Counted from the stretch's first letter, positions 1-6,605 are shown. The stretch is DNA of 11,971 nucleotides from Chloroflexi bacterium RBG_13_51_18 (GCA_001796495.1 MGMR01000086.1:9375-21345); one strand, 5' to 3'. A program made the numbers and translations. The notes: generated by a model not told the origin, from the sequence alone.

Positions 1-486
1 GAGGGAAATATCCTGATGTTCGATAACGGCGGGGCGGCAGGCTACGGCGCGCCTAATCCGGGGGCTCCGGGGGGAATCGATAATGCGCGTCGGGACTTTT
101 CACGGGTGCTGGAGTTCGACCCGATAACACTGGAGGTCAAGTGGCAGTACCCGACCCCCGGTCCCGGGGCAGGGCGGCTTTACAGCGCGCTGGTAAGCTC
201 GGCGCAGAGGTTGCCCAACGGCAATACGCTGATAACGGAAGGCAACAGCGGGCGGATTATCGAAGTGACGGCGGGGCAGGAAACGGTATGGGAATACATC
301 AGCCCTTACATGCACAGGATGTTTAAAGCGCCGCTGCTTTACCGCGCCTACCGCGTCCCTTACGAGTGGGCGCCGCTCAAGGAAAGGCCAATAGAGAAAG
401 CCGTGCCGCGCACAGAAAATAGAAAGTTCAGGGTGCCGGGCTCGCCGAAGAAGCGACCGGAGAGGGTAACCACCATCAAACTTTAG
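1..486 (+). CDS. Arylsulfotransferase-like (ASST) protein, 3' part only
   Basis: The frame is open from base 1, reading EGNILMFDNGG before the first internal ATG at 16, so this is the C-terminal 161 residues of a gene that starts outside the window. Visible repeats are those of ASST-family beta-propellers: GNILMFDNG, then a blade with SRVLEFDP and EVKWQY, then QRLPNGNTLITEG, SGRIIEVT and VWEY. The family includes PLP-independent arylsulfate sulfotransferases, but many members in anaerobes have no known substrate, and the catalytic histidine region cannot be judged from this fragment. The tail after the propeller (about the last 35 residues) is basic, with KERPIEKAVPR and SPKKRPERVTTIKL. A near-identical copy of this tail lies at 5031-5138. 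The gene points towards the 3' end of the minus-strand diaphorase operon. The family call is fairly sure; the reaction is not. Confidence 0.75.
   Translation, partial: EGNILMFDNGGAAGYGAPNPGAPGGIDNARRDFSRVLEFDPITLEVKWQYPTPGPGAGRLYSALVSSAQRLPNGNTLITEGNSGRIIEVTAGQETVWEYISPYMHRMFKAPLLYRAYRVPYEWAPLKERPIEKAVPRTENRKFRVPGSPKKRPERVTTIKL
379..486 (+). repeat. Copy A of a 108-bp repeat (ASST gene 3' end)
   Basis: Bases 379-486 match 5031-5138 in the same orientation without gaps, with 6 differences in 108 (102 identical). Three of the four internal differences (387, 447, 450) fall on third codon positions of the ASST frame; the fourth (413) gives Thr to Ile. A further weaker match follows the stop codon: 506-533 against 5142-5169, 22 of 28 identical. 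This copy is still part of the intact reading frame. Confidence 0.9.
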
Positions 487-551
487 AGCGGTAATTTTTA
501 CGCTGTTGCGCAATTACGCAGATGCGGTTTTCCCACCTATAAGCGGTGTCT

Positions 552-578
552 ATCATCCCCATGTTCGTGCAGTGGTAA
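552..578 (+). pseudogene. Gene-end remnant coding IIPMFVQW-stop (copy A)
   Basis: Nine codons read I-I-P-M-F-V-Q-W-stop (TAA 576-578). An in-frame stop at 540-542 closes the frame upstream, so only about 11 codons remain. The matching copy at 4916-4942 reads M-I-P-M-F-V-Q-W-stop. The two differ at 6 of 27 bases, all six at third codon positions, including TAA versus TAG. That pattern means the stretch was under protein-coding selection as a C-terminus. The parent gene is not recognised. No Shine-Dalgarno precedes the ATG at 561, which argues against a free pentapeptide. A hairpin begins about 22 bases after the stop in both copies. Confidence 0.5.
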
Positions 579-594
579 CAGATCACTGAAGTAG

Positions 595-624
595 AAATAA
601 AAAGGGGGCAGAAATGCTTCCCTT
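595..624 (-). terminator. Probable terminator of the diaphorase operon
   Basis: Read on the minus strand, AAGGGAAGCA, loop TTTC, TGCCCCC is followed by TTTTTATTT, lying 23 to 52 bases beyond the operon's last stop codon. The stem has two A-C mismatches on the minus strand; on the + strand they are G-U pairs, but there the U tract is poor. It may also be the old terminator of the IPMFVQW remnant. The hairpin is imperfect, so confidence is moderate. Confidence 0.5.
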
Positions 625-646
625 ATTCATTACAGCTTATATTCAG

Positions 647-1333
647 CTAGGCATATCTTCCGCAGGCAAAGTTTTCACCGAGCTTGCACCAGGTGCAACC
701 TCCCGGCGCATTTTCGGATATCATAAGCTGGGACTCGCAGTTGCCGCAAAGGTGTTCCTCCCCGGGTTTCATCGGTCCATTACAGGGAGTTATAGTCATA
801 GGACAAAGCTGGATGCACGCTCCGCATTGTTTACAAAAGTCAGGCCTGGTTCCAAATGGGTAATCCACATGGCGGTCTTTTCCCCGTCCAACAAAGCCCT
901 TGGCCCGAGCTTTCCAGAGTTCGGTGCAGGCACGCACGCAGCGCCCGCAGAGAACACAATTTTCATTACGGAAGGGATACCTTACATCTTTTACTCCACA
1001 GCGTACGGCAATGTCTTGAATAGCGCGTGAGTTAGGCGCTTGGGCTACCAGCAATTCCGCAAGATTGCGGCGTAGTTTCCGTACCTTTTCGGTATCTGTC
1101 CTGACTACCATGCCTTCTGCAGCATTTAGGGTGCAAGATGTAGTGATATTCGAACGGCCGTTTACAATGTGCTCCACGACGCATAGCCGGCAGGCACCTA
1201 TATCGGAAAGATTCGGGACATGACATAGATGAGGAATACAAATGCCATATTCTATGGCGGTATCGAGAATACTAGTTCCTTTTGGAGTACGGATTATAGC
1301 GCCATCGATACTTACCTTCACATACTGTAACAT
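647..1333 (-). CDS. Short NuoG/HoxU-like iron-sulfur subunit of an NADH diaphorase
   Basis: A 228-residue protein, third gene of the operon. Residues 1-80 form a plant-type [2Fe-2S] ferredoxin domain with ligands C37, C48, C51 and C67 (GACRLC and TTSC). Residues 126-136 (CVLCGRCVRAC) and 167-177 (CKQCGACIQLC) are two [4Fe-4S] motifs, as in the N-terminal part of NuoG, HoxU or HydA. The His-Cys3 cluster box usually found between them is absent: the corresponding stretch reads LLVAQAPNSRAIQDIA. No hydrogenase H-cluster or molybdopterin domain follows. The C-terminus carries a further cysteine set, C196, C199, C213, C216 and C224. Its likely role is to pass electrons between the flavoprotein and an unidentified partner. 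ATG at 1333 is chosen because AGG lies 8 bases upstream; a TTG at 1354 overlapping the nuoF stop is possible but has no ribosome site. Confidence 0.85.
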   Translation of the reverse strand: MLQYVKVSIDGAIIRTPKGTSILDTAIEYGICIPHLCHVPNLSDIGACRLCVVEHIVNGRSNITTSCTLNAAEGMVVRTDTEKVRKLRRNLAELLVAQAPNSRAIQDIAVRCGVKDVRYPFRNENCVLCGRCVRACTELWKARAKGFVGRGKDRHVDYPFGTRPDFCKQCGACIQLCPMTITPCNGPMKPGEEHLCGNCESQLMISENAPGGCTWCKLGENFACGRYA

Positions 1334-1350
1334 GACAATACCTCGCTCTC

Positions 1351-3204
1351 TCAAGCAACTTTAATCGCATCGAACTTGCACTCGCTGATACAGACGCCGC
1401 ATTTCTGACAAAGCTCGGTATCTATAACATGCGGTTCTTTCTTTTCGCCGGTAATAGCCTTTCGGGAACATACGCGCAAACATATCCCGCAACCGGTACA
1501 TTTTTCAGGGTCGATGGAATATGTAATCAGTGACTTGCACACCCCGGCCGGACATTTTTTGTTGTTAATATGAGCTTCATACTCGCTACGAAAGTATCTC
1601 AAAGTTGAAATCACGGGATTGGGAGCGGTTTTACCGAGACCGCAGAGAGCAGTCTGTGAAATGGTATCCGCCAGCTCTTCAAGAAGGTCGATTTGCTCCG
1701 GCCTCCCGCGGCCTTCGGTGATATCGGTAATGATTTCCAGCATACGGTCAATGCCGAGCCGACAGGGCACACACTTACCGCACGATTCATCCTGGAGGAA
1801 GGTTAAAAAATACTTAGCGACGTCAACCATACAGGAACCTTCATCCATCACCACCATACCGCCGGACCCGACCATCGAACCAGCCTCGGCTAAAATATCG
1901 AAGTCTATCGCGAGGTCGAATTTATCTACCGGCAGACAACCGCCAGAAGGCCCACCGGTCTGTACCGCTTTAATAGCTTTACCATCGACAGCGCCGCCAC
2001 CGATATCGAACACCACAGTCCGGATGGGTGTTCCCATCGCCACTTCCACCAGTCCGGTGTTCTTAATACGCCCGGTTAATGCGAGGATTTTGGTGCCTTT
2101 ACTCCCTTGGGTGCCCTTAGAAGCAAACCATGAACTGCCTTTAAGCATAATGGCAGGGACATTTGCCCATGTCTCAACATTATTGAGAGTGGTAGGCTTA
2201 TGATATAGACCGTCCACCACGGTGTGAACATCCTTGGGGCGCGGCTCGCCTACTTTACCTTCGACAGAAGCCATGAGAGCTGTGGACTCGCCACAGACAA
2301 AAGCCCCGCCGCCACGGGCGATTTCTACATCAAAGGATAAGGCAGACCCTAATATATTCTCCCCGAGGAGCCCAAGTTCCCGCGCCTGCTTGACAGCAAT
2401 ACGCGAATGCTTAACGGCGAGAGGATATTCATTACGAACATAGATGTAACCTTTAGAAGCGCCGACAGCCCATGCACCTATCATCATACCTTCCAGAATC
2501 AGATGCGGATTACCTTCCAGGACGCAGCGGTCCATATATGCGCCGGGGTCGCCCTCATCGGCGTTACAGATGACATACTTTTCAGCACTAGGCGCTTCTC
2601 TGCACTCGCTCCATTTATTACCCGTGGGGAAACCACCCCCACCACGACCTCGCAGTCCGGAGGACTTTATTTCTTTGATGATTTCCTCCGGCGATACGCC
2701 TGATAATACTTTAGTCAACGCGGAATAACCGCCGCTGATAATGTAATCTTCAACAGAACAGGGGTCGACATTGAGGTTTTGTGAGAGAATCTGGCGGTCC
2801 TGTGCCCGGTAAAACGGTATCTCCGTCTCCATCTGATAGCTTTTTCCCGATACCATGTCTTTATAGAGAAGTCGTTCTACTACCTTGCCTTTAACAAATG
2901 TATGGAAAACTATTTCAAAAACATCTTCAGGGGTGACCTGACAATAAAAGATGTTGCCTGGCTCGATAATCATCACGGGCCCTTGTTCACAAAAACCATG
3001 GCAACCTGTAACACAAAGTCGCACGCTGTCGGTAAGCCCTTGTTTGGATAGTTCGCTTCTAATAGCTTCGATAACACTCGATGACCGCGAAGCCTGGCAG
3101 CCGGTACCGCCACAAATCATTACGGTAGTTTTGTAAACTTGCCGCTGTTGGCGGAGCTGCTCCCGCAGGTGTTCCAGCTCTCTATAACTATTAAGCCTCA
3201 ACAT
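1351..3204 (-). CDS. nuoF: NuoF/HndC/HydB-like NADH-binding flavoprotein with extra ferredoxin domains
   Basis: A 617-residue cytoplasmic flavoprotein that oxidises NAD(P)H through FMN and feeds iron-sulfur clusters. Residues 25-110 are a thioredoxin-like [2Fe-2S] domain (C31, C36, C68, C72). The FMN loop is GRGGGGFPTG at about 186-195, and the NADH-site motif is RGGGAFVCGEST at about 297-308. The N3-type [4Fe-4S] ligands are C475, C478, C481 (ESCGKCVPC) and C521. Two C-terminal ferredoxin motifs follow, C569/572/575/579 and C599/602/605/609, with CPAGVC at 551-556 before them. This domain order is that of HndC and HydB, not of respiratory complex I NuoF, which lacks both end domains. All ligands are intact. 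It overlaps the end of nuoE by 14 bases and has a GGAGG site before the ATG, so translation is probably coupled. Confidence 0.95.
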   Translation of the reverse strand: MLRLNSYRELEHLREQLRQQRQVYKTTVMICGGTGCQASRSSSVIEAIRSELSKQGLTDSVRLCVTGCHGFCEQGPVMIIEPGNIFYCQVTPEDVFEIVFHTFVKGKVVERLLYKDMVSGKSYQMETEIPFYRAQDRQILSQNLNVDPCSVEDYIISGGYSALTKVLSGVSPEEIIKEIKSSGLRGRGGGGFPTGNKWSECREAPSAEKYVICNADEGDPGAYMDRCVLEGNPHLILEGMMIGAWAVGASKGYIYVRNEYPLAVKHSRIAVKQARELGLLGENILGSALSFDVEIARGGGAFVCGESTALMASVEGKVGEPRPKDVHTVVDGLYHKPTTLNNVETWANVPAIMLKGSSWFASKGTQGSKGTKILALTGRIKNTGLVEVAMGTPIRTVVFDIGGGAVDGKAIKAVQTGGPSGGCLPVDKFDLAIDFDILAEAGSMVGSGGMVVMDEGSCMVDVAKYFLTFLQDESCGKCVPCRLGIDRMLEIITDITEGRGRPEQIDLLEELADTISQTALCGLGKTAPNPVISTLRYFRSEYEAHINNKKCPAGVCKSLITYSIDPEKCTGCGICLRVCSRKAITGEKKEPHVIDTELCQKCGVCISECKFDAIKVA

Positions 3205-3676
3205 ATTGTTTTTCCTCCGCCTTGTTCCTTAGGGTATCTATGAGTTTACGGAGTTTCCCGGGCGTCATATGGTGATAATAGGTGCCGTTTTCGGCGACAA
3301 TCGGGCCGAGAGCGCAGGCGCCCAGACAATTGACCTGCTGTATAGAAAAAAGGCCGTCAGGAGTCACTTCTCCCGGTTGCACGCCGAGAATGTCGATCGC
3401 GTAGTCGATGAGGAGATGAGAATTTCTCACGTGGCAGGCTGTGCCCGTGCACAAGGTAAGTGTGTATTTACCAGCTGGATGCAGACGAAAAGCTTTGTAA
3501 AAAGAGGCTACTCTATAAACTTCGATAATCGGAACACCAAGACCGAGAGACACGATTTTCATCGCTTCTTCAGAAACATAACCATCGATTTCCTGAATGT
3601 CCTGGAGTGCTTCAATAAGTTGGTGGGGTTGGCTGCGTCGGCCTTCTAGGATTCGAGCGTAATCCGATGGTGTCAT
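3191..3676 (-). CDS. nuoE: NuoE/HndA/HydC-like [2Fe-2S] subunit
   Basis: A 161-residue thioredoxin-like ferredoxin, first gene of the operon, and of normal family length. An N-terminal helical part (LIEALQDIQEIDGYVSEEAM) is typical of NuoE. The [2Fe-2S] ligands are C76 and C81 (CTGTAC) with C117 and C121 (CLGAC). In complex I and in bifurcating hydrogenases this subunit pairs with the NuoF-type flavoprotein and takes part in electron transfer from FMN. The ATG is preceded by an excellent AAGGAGG site 5 to 6 bases away. It is divergent from the LuxR-type regulator gene with 122 bases between the starts, so the two units are likely co-regulated. Confidence 0.95.
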   Translation of the reverse strand: MTPSDYARILEGRRSQPHQLIEALQDIQEIDGYVSEEAMKIVSLGLGVPIIEVYRVASFYKAFRLHPAGKYTLTLCTGTACHVRNSHLLIDYAIDILGVQPGEVTPDGLFSIQQVNCLGACALGPIVAENGTYYHHMTPGKLRKLIDTLRNKAEEKQYVEA

Positions 3677-3700
3677 ATTTTCCTCCTTGGAAATATAGAC

Positions 3701-3729
3701 TTGACTATTCTTAAAATAGCTGATAACAT
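3701..3729 (+). promoter_or_regulatory. Candidate sigma-70 promoter of the LuxR-type regulator
   Basis: TTGACT (3701-3706) and TAACAT (3724-3729) are 17 bases apart, giving a start near 3736 and a leader of about 60 bases that contains the repeat at 3755-3780. The spacer holds a small inverted repeat, CTATT (3705-3709) and AATAG (3715-3719). The -10 matches consensus at only 4 of 6 positions. Alternative TATAAT boxes occur at 3759-3764 and 3770-3775 but lack a good -35. Confidence 0.5.
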
Positions 3730-3754
3730 AATCGAAGTAAATACGGATTATATA

Positions 3755-3780
3755 CCTATATAATACCTATATAATATAGG
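3755..3780. promoter_or_regulatory. Tandem 11-bp repeat and palindrome in the divergent promoter region
   Basis: CCTATATAATA occurs twice head to tail (3755-3765 and 3766-3776), a spacing of about one helical turn. The second unit with its next four bases forms the perfect palindrome CCTATATAATATAGG (7-bp arms, 3766-3780). It lies between the divergent starts of nuoE and the regulator, and is therefore a good candidate operator. Each unit also contains TATAAT, so a promoter role is the alternative. Confidence 0.5.
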
Positions 3781-3798
3781 CAGTATGATGGATGTAAA

Positions 3799-4773
3799 AT
3801 GATAAATGAAGAAGACTCGGCATCACAACAGGGTGGTAGACGTTCCCCTTTAAATAACAAAGACCTCGCCCGATTATGGCGGATACCATTTCCTACCGAC
3901 ACCGAACCAGATAAGACAGAGGTGGCTTTGCGCGAGCGTATCAAGGAACTAAATTGCCTTTACGGAATTTCACAGCTCGCTGAACGGAGTCCGTATTCGC
4001 TTGATGACCTTTTACAAGACCTGGTGATTTTTTTACCGTATTCTTGGCAATATCCCGAAATCACCGCCGCACGTATTCTTTTTAATAACAAATTTTATGA
4101 AAGCGATAATTTCAGAATGACACCGTGGCGGCAGACATCGAGGATTTACATGTACCATGCACCGGTGGGAGAATGTTGTATTGTTTATCTGGAAGAATGC
4201 CCGCCGTCTGATGAAGGTCCTTTCATGAAAGAAGAACGCGCTCTACTGGATGCTGTAGCAGAACAGATCGGCACTATTGCCACCCGGATATCTGCAGACT
4301 TGGAACTACAGGAGACCAACCATCAACTTACGCTGGAACGTAAAGCCTTACAGGAATCCAATACCGCTTTAAAAACACTGATGGCACGTATAGAGCAGGA
4401 AAAACAGGAAATCCACAACGATATCATGATGAATGTAGAGAAAATTCTGATGCCTATATTAAGTGCACTCGAATTACAGATACCTGTAAACCAGAACAAA
4501 TACGTAGAATTACTCAAGACGAACCTTCAAGAAATCACCTCTCCTTTTATAAATCAATTATCTCTTGCCTACCAGGCGATGACGCTGACGGAGATTGCTA
4601 TCTGCAATATGATAAGGACCGGGATAAACACTAAAGAAATAGCCGGGATGCGGGGAGTCTCCGAGTCTACTATCAACCGGCACCGCGAAAAGATACGCCG
4701 GAAATTAAAAATCACCAACAAGAAGATCAACCTGGCGACTTTCTTGCAATCAAATATGCGAGATGAAAATTAG
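3799..4773 (+). CDS. GAF-like sensor / LuxR-type transcriptional regulator
   Basis: A 324-residue soluble regulator. Residues about 41-165 resemble the GAF-like sensor domain common in sensor kinases and regulators of anaerobes (ALRERIKELNCLYGISQL, then YSWQYPEITAARI, then CCIVYLEE, DEGPFMKEERALLDAVAEQ). Residues 165-210 look like a coiled coil (ETNHQLTLERKALQESNTAL). Residues 262-318 are a LuxR helix-turn-helix, with LTEIAICNMIRTGINTKEIA and the recognition helix GVSESTINRHREKIRRKL. No receiver domain and no membrane segment are present, so the signal is probably sensed directly; the ligand is unknown. The ATG at 3799 has GGATG upstream; the two ATGs just before it are out of frame. Being divergent from the diaphorase operon, it is the likely regulator of that operon (inference). 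Base composition is visibly AT-richer than in the genes further right. Confidence 0.85.
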   Translation: MINEEDSASQQGGRRSPLNNKDLARLWRIPFPTDTEPDKTEVALRERIKELNCLYGISQLAERSPYSLDDLLQDLVIFLPYSWQYPEITAARILFNNKFYESDNFRMTPWRQTSRIYMYHAPVGECCIVYLEECPPSDEGPFMKEERALLDAVAEQIGTIATRISADLELQETNHQLTLERKALQESNTALKTLMARIEQEKQEIHNDIMMNVEKILMPILSALELQIPVNQNKYVELLKTNLQEITSPFINQLSLAYQAMTLTEIAICNMIRTGINTKEIAGMRGVSESTINRHREKIRRKLKITNKKINLATFLQSNMRDEN

Positions 4774-4915
4774 AAGCTAGGTTTTTATTTATCCTGCCGG
4801 TACCCAAAACGCATTTCCTCTTTTTGTTATTTAATTAACTAGATTATTGTCTATTCGTGAAAAGAGTTGATTTTGAATGTAAAGGGTATTAATAAGCTAT
4901 ACGCATCACTGGACA

Positions 4916-4942
4916 ATGATCCCGATGTTTGTTCAATGGTAG
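4916..4942 (+). pseudogene. Gene-end remnant coding MIPMFVQW-stop (copy B)
   Basis: The frame is M-I-P-M-F-V-Q-W-stop (TAG 4940-4942), with an in-frame stop upstream at 4880-4882, leaving about 19 codons. Against copy A at 552-578, all six base differences are at third codon positions. The following hairpin at 4964 probably terminated the lost gene. The parent family is not recognised. Confidence 0.5.
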
Positions 4943-4963
4943 TTTAAGTAATAGTTAAAAACC

Positions 4964-4992
4964 AAAGGGGAGCATCTCTTACTCCCCTTTTT
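4964..4992 (+). terminator. Rho-independent terminator, + strand
   Basis: A perfect 9-bp stem, AAAGGGGAG (4964-4972) with CTCCCCTTT (4982-4990), a 9-base loop, and five Ts at 4988-4992. It can serve the upstream regulator or be left from the IPMFVQW gene. On the minus strand the same stem is followed by GGTTTTT, so it may also stop transcription coming from the araC side. Confidence 0.75.
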
Positions 4993-5030
4993 GTTTCATC
5001 ATTTTCGGGCAGTTTCGGATACGTCGGAAC

Positions 5031-5138
5031 AAGGAAAGACCAATAGAGAAAGCCGTGCCGCGCATAGAAAATAGAAAGTTCAGGGTGCCGGGCTCGCCAA
5101 AAAAGCGACCGGAGAGGGTAACCACCATCAAAATATAG
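5031..5138 (+). pseudogene. Detached copy of the ASST gene 3' end (copy B of the 108-bp repeat)
   Basis: The + frame reads KERPIEKAVPRIENRKF and on to VTTIKI-stop, 34 of 36 residues as in the gene ending at 486. Upstream of 5031 the similarity ends; the frame runs back to a stop at 4956-4958 without any ATG, GTG or TTG start, so this is an untranslated remnant. Mostly silent differences from copy A show that it diverged while coding, probably as part of a paralogous ASST gene that was later lost. The weaker similarity after the stop (5142-5169) reaches into the last three codons of the neighbouring araC-type gene. An antisense reading frame across it is a shadow. Confidence 0.8.
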
Positions 5139-5160
5139 CAATTACGCAATTGCGCAGGTG

Positions 5161-6570
5161 CTATTTGCCGTCAACCTTAGCGGCGAGTTCCCGGTAAATT
5201 GTGATATTCCCTCCTTCCGGGAGAGAGTCGGTGTAGAACCCGCTATCATAAAGGGATTTATGAGTCACCATCCTTACGTACCGCATAAGGTCCACCATCA
5301 GTTTATCCGGCGTCACTCCCTGTTTACCGGGTAGGGTGTTTTTCAGGAAAGCGTCCATTTCCGATACTTTGTCTTTTAAAAAGTCACCGATGATATTACG
5401 GGTGAGTTTCACCACGCCGGAATACGCCGGAGCTTGGGCGGCAGTGATAACCGGCACTAACGTTTTACCCATTTTTATCAGTCCGGCGGCTTCAGCAGCA
5501 GCGGAAAGGGAGGGGTGGTTGGTTTTCCCAAGTAGTAGCTCGCCCAGCGCGTCCGCCAGGAATTTGTTAACATTGGTGCGGAAGGTATATTGATCATCAT
5601 CCGCTTCCGTAATTCCCGCGTTCAAGTAACTATAGATTCCTCTGTCCTGCCCGATGATTTTCACGGCAAACCGCTCGCCGGAAAAGCCGTAACCCCCGGA
5701 AAGATACGGGCCAAAGCTGTCGTAGGCGTCACACACTTCATAAAAATCTACTTTTGCCCCGGCGTAACGGCCACCGGCCGCCCGGTGGTTGAAGGCATAG
5801 CCCCCGGAAATCAATAATTCGAATGTGCCCTGGTCGATGCCGTTCATGCCGACGAGCAGCCGCTTACAGCCGGGAGGCATTTCCGGCAGGCTTTTATCCA
5901 GCGCCATTATCCTTTTTGCTAAATCATTACCCCATTTATCTGCCTGCCGGTGTATGTTATCAAGGTCTTCCGCCAGGAACACGGCCGTATCAATCTTCAT
6001 TTTTCCCTTTTCCAGGCGGGCTATCCGGGCCTGGCATAATTCATCCGAGACATGGGGGTCTACCGACCGTATGTCTATGGCCCCGGAGGCTATTCTGCCG
6101 ACTAATTCCTTGACTTCATCGGTCAACAGCTGCTCCACGCGCAGGATTGATTTCAACGGGTTACAGTCGAGGTTGTAGTTAAGCATTTGAATATCTCCTT
6201 CCTGCTGCAAATTCAGCGCCGGCGTATATATTCCTGATATTCCGCCCGATTTCCTTAGTCGGCCGGGGGTTAAACCGATTGTATTTTTGAAACTCCGCGT
6301 AAAGGCGTCCTGCGCGCTAAAGCCGAAGCGGAACACGGTTTCAACAATGTCATCGCCGGAGAGGATAGCCCGCGCAGCCTCGGTCATCCGCCGGTATCGC
6401 GCATACTCCATGGGTGTTTGGCCGGTGGCAGCACGGAATATCCAGACAAAATGTCCCGGGGAGTAGCCGGCCTCAGCCGCCAGTTTTTCAAGGGTTATGC
6501 CGGACTCCAGATGACTCTCGATATAATCGAGCGCCTGCTGAAGCCTTTGCCGATATTGTGCATCTGCCAT
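5161..6570 (-). CDS. AraC-family HTH regulator with large unrecognised C-terminal domain
   Basis: A 469-residue protein from ATG 6570. Residues 8-107 are a complete AraC double helix-turn-helix (ITLEKLAAEAGYSPGHFVWIF and IVETVFRFGFSAQDAFTRSFK, ending TPGRLRK). The DNA-binding part is at the N-terminus, as in the Rob/MarA-plus-effector layout. The remaining 340 residues (from 129) match no family I can name; they are soluble, with a glycine/aromatic-rich middle (LLISGGYAFNHRAAGGRY, YLSGGYGFSG), and may bind an effector. A strong internal ribosome site precedes Met129. The frame extends to a TTG at 6633, but neither that TTG nor ATG 6570 has a good Shine-Dalgarno, and the extension runs through an inverted repeat, so ATG 6570 is preferred. 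It is divergent from the radical SAM gene, whose expression it may control. Confidence 0.8.
   Translation of the reverse strand: MADAQYRQRLQQALDYIESHLESGITLEKLAAEAGYSPGHFVWIFRAATGQTPMEYARYRRMTEAARAILSGDDIVETVFRFGFSAQDAFTRSFKNTIGLTPGRLRKSGGISGIYTPALNLQQEGDIQMLNYNLDCNPLKSILRVEQLLTDEVKELVGRIASGAIDIRSVDPHVSDELCQARIARLEKGKMKIDTAVFLAEDLDNIHRQADKWGNDLAKRIMALDKSLPEMPPGCKRLLVGMNGIDQGTFELLISGGYAFNHRAAGGRYAGAKVDFYEVCDAYDSFGPYLSGGYGFSGERFAVKIIGQDRGIYSYLNAGITEADDDQYTFRTNVNKFLADALGELLLGKTNHPSLSAAAEAAGLIKMGKTLVPVITAAQAPAYSGVVKLTRNIIGDFLKDKVSEMDAFLKNTLPGKQGVTPDKLMVDLMRYVRMVTHKSLYDSGFYTDSLPEGGNITIYRELAAKVDGK
6184..6200 (-). promoter_or_regulatory. Strong internal ribosome-binding site and ATG inside the araC-type gene
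   Basis: On the minus strand AAGGAG (6200-6195) is 8 bases from an in-frame ATG (6186-6184), in the context GGAAGGAGATATTCAAATG. This is a better initiation site than that of the annotated gene start. Initiation here would give a 341-residue protein consisting of only the C-terminal domain. Confidence 0.6.
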
Positions 6571-6605
6571 CGTACTCAATGTTATAACATCGCGGGGGAC
6601 AATGT

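Larger units (their letters stand above)
4774..5160. other. 387-base region without an intact gene
   Basis: The left part (4774-4915) is AT-rich and shows no convincing gene or RNA. No good terminator was seen directly after the regulator stop. To the right follow the IPMFVQW-stop remnant (4916-4942), a strong hairpin terminator (4964-4992) and the decayed ASST tail copy (5031-5138). A perfect 10-bp palindrome CGCAATTGCG lies at 5145-5154, just before the araC stop codon. The region reads as a junction made of old gene ends. Confidence 0.6.

Noticed and set aside
100..513. Minus-strand frame of 137 residues, with a similar minus frame at 4944-5141
   Set aside because: It is the antisense of the ASST tail repeat. 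The differences between the two copies fall mainly on third positions of the + frame, so the + strand is the coding one.
561..578. Free pentapeptide MFVQW
   Set aside because: No Shine-Dalgarno in either copy, and the similarity extends upstream of the ATG (IIP/MIP), which fits a gene end better.
614..1030. Plus-strand frame of 138 residues
   Set aside because: Shadow of the minus-strand ferredoxin subunit, whose cysteine motifs are all in the other frame.
379..5138. Insertion sequence or composite transposon bounded by the 108-bp repeats
   Set aside because: No transposase, no terminal inverted repeats, and the remnants are in different order on the two sides.
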